In this document: positions 4,492 through 6,949 of the stretch, piece by piece | Layout of the letters: each line of letters starts with the position of its first letter | Position numbering within the stretch: the first letter of the stretch is position 1 | Assembly: GCA_013698525.1 (NCBI GenBank) | Contig: JACCSM010000430.1 | Location: forward strand, 1 to 6,949 | Length of the DNA: 6,949 bases | Source: Rubrobacteraceae bacterium | Lineage (GTDB): Bacteria > Actinomycetota > Rubrobacteria > Rubrobacterales > Rubrobacteraceae | Direction: 5' to 3' | Made by a program: the position numbers and the translations under genes | The notes under the pieces: generated by a model | Database searches by the model: none | Seen by the model: only the letters and a program-made list of their open reading frames with translations | Told to the model about the DNA's origin: nothing

Positions 4492-6169
4492 GCACGCCGG
4501 CATCGACCAGGTACTGATGGACCAACCTCACCGCCATAGCACCCTCCCCCACCGCTGAGGCGCACCGCTTGATCGAGCCGCTGCGCACGTCGCCGGCCGC
4601 GAATACTCCCGGCACGCTCGTCTCCAGGAGGTACGGCTCCCGCGAACGTTCTCGCCAGGCGTCTTCCTCGAGCGCAGAACCGTCCAACTCCCTGCCCGTC
4701 AGGACGAAGCCGCGCTCGTCGAGTTCGACGGTCCCTTGGAGCCAGCCTGTGTTGGCCTCAGCACCGATGAAGACGAAGAGGGCCCGAACTCCGAGGGTCC
4801 GGTGTGTGCCCGAGCGGTTGTCCTCGACCAAGATCCCCTCCAGACGCTCCTCCCCCAGGAGTTCTCGGACCTCCGTGCTGGCGAGCAGCTCGACGTTCTC
4901 GGTATTCATGATCCGGTCCACGAGGTACCTCGACATGCTCTTGATCAGATCCTCGCCCCTTATGAGCAGGTAAACCTTCCTCGTGCGTCCCGCCAGGAAC
5001 AATGCCGCCTGCCCCGCCGAATTGCCCCCGCCGACGACCGCGACCTCCTCCCCTTCACACCGCAGTGCCTCGGCCTCAGTGGCGGCGTAGTGGACGCTTA
5101 CTCCCTCGAAACGCCCGAGGCGGGCCACCTCCAGCCTGCGGTAGCGTGCGCCTGTCGCTGCTATCACGCTGCGCGCCGCGACCTCGCCGCCCTCGGAGAG
5201 CTCGATACGGTAGTAGCCGTCCTCCCTTCTTAGTCCGACAGCCTCCTGAGGCACCGCGGTGCGGGCGCCGAACTTGTCGGCTTGGACCAGGACGCGGCTG
5301 GCGAGCTCGAAGCCGGAGAGGCCGGCTGGGAAGCCAGGGTAGTTCTCTATCCGCGAGGAGGTGCCCGCCTGGCCCCCCAGGGCCACCGACTCTAGGGCGA
5401 GGGTAGCGAGACCCTCCGAAGCCCCGTAGACCGACGCACCAAGGCCAGCAGGTCCCGCCCCCACTACCACGAGGTCGTAGGTTCGTTCCCGGGGGGCATC
5501 AATCTTCAGGCCTACGGTGTGGGCAAACTCAGAGTTCGTCGGGTTCTTGAGCACATCCTCCCCCTGCCAGATGGTCACCGGTATCTCCGATGGCTTCGCA
5601 CCGAACCTCTCTAGCAAGGCCTCGGCCCCGGGGTCCTCCTCGAGTTCGATCCAGACGTGGGGCAGTCGGTTGCGGGCCGCGAACTCCCTCAGGCGCGTCG
5701 CGTCGCCCGAGTGGCGCGAGCCTATTATCCTCAAGCCAAGGCCGGTCCTCATCATGTAGGAGCGCCTGGCCAGGAAGGCCTTGAGGATGATGTCCGAGAG
5801 ATTGGGCTCCTCGGTAACGACCTCTTTCAGCCGCTCGCGAGGTATAGCCAGCACCTCCCCATCCTTACTCACCATGGCCGAGAGGTACATTGCCTGCCCG
5901 GTCAGCATGTTCAGCTCTCCCAAGAAACGGCCCGGAAGGAAGACACCTATCGTCCTTGCCTCGCCGGCGAAGTCGTCGATTACCTCTACCTCGCCCTCGA
6001 GGACGACTATGAAGTCGTTTGAGGTGTCGCCTGCCCTGAACAGGATATCCCCGACCTCAGTCTTCCTCGTCTGCCCGTAGCGTTTGAGGATCTCGATCTG
6101 GTCTTCCCTCAGTGTCGGGGCCCTCGTACTCCGGATCTCATTCATTCGATCTTTCATGTGCGACCTCAT
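4481..6169 (-). CDS. FAD oxidoreductase with CNB-like and thioredoxin-like domains
   Basis: A 562-residue, three-domain cytosolic protein. Residues 20-130 form a cyclic-nucleotide-binding-like (CAP_ED) domain: GDILFRAGDTSNDFIVVLEGEV, then FLGELNMLTGQ. Residues about 146-222 resemble a thioredoxin/glutaredoxin fold without cysteines (GSRHSGDATRLREF, IPVTIWQGEDVLKNP). Residues 230-562 are thioredoxin-reductase-like, with FAD motif VGAGPAG (236-242), NAD(P) motif VVGGGNSAGQ (378-387) and VFAAGDV (522-528). Where thioredoxin reductase has its CATC pair, this protein reads AATE (362-365), so it cannot run the classical thioredoxin reaction. The phosphate-binding cassette keeps GE (84-85) but has L96 where cAMP receptors have Arg, so cAMP binding is doubtful. 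Similar fusions occur in actinobacteria and are often annotated as thioredoxin reductases. ATG 6169 (AAAGG before it) or ATG 6157 (GAGG before it) could be the start; the difference is four residues. Confidence 0.92.
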   Translation of the reverse strand: MRSHMKDRMNEIRSTRAPTLREDQIEILKRYGQTRKTEVGDILFRAGDTSNDFIVVLEGEVEVIDDFAGEARTIGVFLPGRFLGELNMLTGQAMYLSAMVSKDGEVLAIPRERLKEVVTEEPNLSDIILKAFLARRSYMMRTGLGLRIIGSRHSGDATRLREFAARNRLPHVWIELEEDPGAEALLERFGAKPSEIPVTIWQGEDVLKNPTNSEFAHTVGLKIDAPRERTYDLVVVGAGPAGLGASVYGASEGLATLALESVALGGQAGTSSRIENYPGFPAGLSGFELASRVLVQADKFGARTAVPQEAVGLRREDGYYRIELSEGGEVAARSVIAATGARYRRLEVARLGRFEGVSVHYAATEAEALRCEGEEVAVVGGGNSAGQAALFLAGRTRKVYLLIRGEDLIKSMSRYLVDRIMNTENVELLASTEVRELLGEERLEGILVEDNRSGTHRTLGVRALFVFIGAEANTGWLQGTVELDERGFVLTGRELDGSALEEDAWRERSREPYLLETSVPGVFAAGDVRSGSIKRCASAVGEGAMAVRLVHQYLVDAGVQKA

Positions 6170-6197
6170 CGATAGCCTTTACTAATGCAAGCATAGT

Positions 6198-6213
6198 GCC
6201 TGCTACGGCAGGC
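6198..6213. repeat. Perfect 6-bp hairpin upstream of the oxidoreductase
   Basis: GCCTGC (6198-6203) and GCAGGC (6208-6213) are perfectly complementary around the loop TACG. It lies about 30 bases upstream of the oxidoreductase start. It has no T-run on either strand, so it is not an ordinary intrinsic terminator; an operator or leader hairpin is possible. Confidence 0.4.
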
Positions 6214-6299
6214 CGGCGCATCCCCACGAGCGGGCATGTTGCCGTTGCTTGGACGGCGCTATTGGCCTACAAACACATGCGAACCTCCGAGAACCCAAA

Positions 6300-6454
6300 C
6301 GCGAAGTTGGCAGAAGGCGACGCACAACTACCGTGCCAGGGAGTCGATGTTGGATCATGTCGATTACCCTGCGCGTCACTTCGGGGGCACGGGGATCGTG
6401 GGTCAGACAGGCCGCGGGGGCCTCCTCGTATCTCCCTATTTGACGCTCAGGCAC
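6300..6454 (-). pseudogene. Possible decayed GrpB-like (UPF0157) fragment
   Basis: A minus-strand frame from GTG 6454 reads RYEEAPAACLTHDPRAPEVTRRVI and then IQHRLPGTVV. This resembles my recollection of the N-terminal part of some GrpB-family proteins, where a 'DPRAPEVxRRV...RLPG' stretch is followed by the hallmark EHVGSTSVPG. Here the next residues are RRLLPTSRLG, which keep only T, S and the final G at the right spacing. Beyond that point the frame becomes Arg/Pro-rich with no family likeness. The resemblance comes from memory, without a search, and could be chance. It lies in the gap between the rhodanese and oxidoreductase genes. Confidence 0.25.
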
Positions 6455-6491
6455 GGCGTCTCTCGCGCGAATCCCATCCCGGAACCTTGAT

Positions 6492-6821
6492 TCAATACCT
6501 CGGGACGGACTCGTCCACGAAAGAGTAGGCGTCGAGGCCGCCTTCGAGGTTGAGGACCTTCTCGAAGCCGGTTCGCTGAAGGGCCTGGGCGACGTAGGAG
6601 CTGCGGTTGCCGTGATGGCAGATCACCACGGTCTCGGAGCCAGGGTCGAGCTCGGTAAAACGCTCCTCCAGCTGGGACATCGGGATGAGCTTCGAGCCCT
6701 CGATTCGCGCGAGTTCGAACTCCCACGGCTCGCGCACATCGAGTAGCATGGGGCGTTCACCCGCATCGAGCCTGCTCTTCAACCCGCCCGCCGTTATGTT
6801 TTCGTAGTCGGGCATCGCCAC
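6492..6821 (-). CDS. Single-domain rhodanese-like protein
   Basis: A 109-residue, one-domain cytosolic rhodanese, the usual length for stand-alone members, likely a sulfurtransferase or persulfide carrier. Visible family marks are MLLDVREPWEFELARIEGSKLIPMS (about 25-49, the CH2-type LDVREPWE motif) and VVICHHGNRSS (65-75). The active-site cysteine is C68, in a six-residue CHHGNR loop typical of active sulfur-transfer rhodaneses. It ends with LEGGLDAYS...SVPRY (92-109), also typical. The start is GTG 6821 or ATG 6815; neither has a strong Shine-Dalgarno. The upstream Dabb-type gene stops 4 bases before the GTG or 10 before the ATG, so the two genes are almost certainly one operon with coupled translation. 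The physiological sulfur donor and acceptor cannot be read from the sequence. Confidence 0.92.
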   Translation of the reverse strand: MAMPDYENITAGGLKSRLDAGERPMLLDVREPWEFELARIEGSKLIPMSQLEERFTELDPGSETVVICHHGNRSSYVAQALQRTGFEKVLNLEGGLDAYSFVDESVPRY

Positions 6822-6825
6822 AAAT

Positions 6826-6949
6826 CTAGAACTCGTAGTCGGCGACGATGCGGCCCGTCGTGGTGGCGTCTAGCTTCTCGACGACGGCCAGATGTGCGGG
6901 ATGTTCCATGTACTCCCGAAGACCAGCAGCGTCCTCGAAGCGGGCGAAG
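6826..6949 (-). CDS. Dabb-type alpha/beta-barrel protein, C-terminus only
   Basis: The last 40 codons of a leftward gene enter from the right edge and end at TAG (6828-6826). The residues FARFEDAAGLREYMEHPAHL followed by VVEKLDATTTGRIVADYEF match the C-terminal half of the stress-responsive Dabb domain: an 'F.d.e.l..Y..HP.H' helix and then a 'R.VADYE' strand. Dabb proteins are small dimeric alpha/beta barrels of about 100 residues; a few have enzymatic roles and many have no known function. The N-terminus and start are outside the window. The stop is 4-10 bases upstream of the rhodanese start, so the genes form an operon. It is too short for a usual frame scan but well supported by its motif. 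Confidence 0.8.
   Translation of the reverse strand, partial: FARFEDAAGLREYMEHPAHLAVVEKLDATTTGRIVADYEF

Larger units (their letters stand above)
6170..6491. other. Gap of about 320 bases without an intact gene
   Basis: This stretch separates the rhodanese stop (6492) from the oxidoreductase start (6169), both leftward. Frames on both strands are short or have unconvincing composition. It holds the hairpin at 6198-6213, a promoter-like TATGCT on the minus strand near 6196-6191 that could serve the oxidoreductase, and a possible decayed GrpB-like frame (6300-6454). No tRNA-like T-arm or intrinsic terminator was found. Confidence 0.6.

Noticed and set aside
4736..5233. Rightward open frame of 165 codons
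   Set aside because: It is antisense to the FAD oxidoreductase across conserved NAD(P)-binding motifs, with no ribosome-binding site or family likeness.
6236..6490. tRNA or other structured RNA in the gap
   Set aside because: No T-arm consensus, acceptor pairing or anticodon-stem pattern was found on either strand.
6112..6528. Rightward open frame of 138 codons across the 320-base gap
   Set aside because: It runs antisense through the oxidoreductase start and the rhodanese end, has Ser/Arg-rich low-likeness sequence, and has no ribosome-binding site.

Overview
The window is GC-rich and gene-dense. The proteins fit a high-GC actinobacterium, and Rubrobacter or a close relative is my best guess. 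That placement rests on gene content and general sequence character only: an acuB-acuC pair without acuA, and an oxidoreductase that fuses a cyclic-nucleotide-binding-like domain to a thioredoxin-reductase-like domain. No database search was possible. No rRNA, tRNA, CRISPR array or insertion sequence was found.

Layout, left to right. Positions 1-1070 (minus strand) hold what looks like a small immunity-type cassette: a SUKH (SMI1/KNR4) family gene broken by an in-frame amber codon, followed by an unrecognised gene that runs off the left edge. Positions 1117-3330 (minus strand) carry acuB (CBS-CBS-ACT protein), acuC (class I-like deacetylase) and clpS (N-degron adaptor). acuB and acuC overlap and are probably translationally coupled; clpS may have its own weak promoter. 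Two rightward genes follow, an unrecognised 124-residue protein (3407-3781) with a probable leaderless start and a SnoaL/NTF2-like protein (3984-4412), the second ending at a good intrinsic terminator. Positions 4481-6169 (minus strand) encode the three-domain oxidoreductase, which lacks the thioredoxin reductase CxxC. About 320 bases (6170-6491) follow without an intact gene, with a hairpin and a possible decayed GrpB-like reading frame. The right edge (6492-6949, minus strand) is a tight two-gene unit: the C-terminus of a Dabb-type alpha/beta-barrel protein, then a single-domain rhodanese.

How the genes may work together: AcuB and AcuC suggest control of protein acetylation tied to acetyl-CoA and nucleotide status. 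ClpS feeds N-degron substrates to the ClpAP or ClpCP protease. The oxidoreductase, rhodanese and Dabb protein are consistent with stress or redox functions, but no shared pathway is proven by the sequence. The most unusual points are the doubly damaged SUKH gene (amber codon, plus a well-placed Shine-Dalgarno facing ATC instead of ATG), the cysteine-free reductase fusion, and the leaderless orphan gene.
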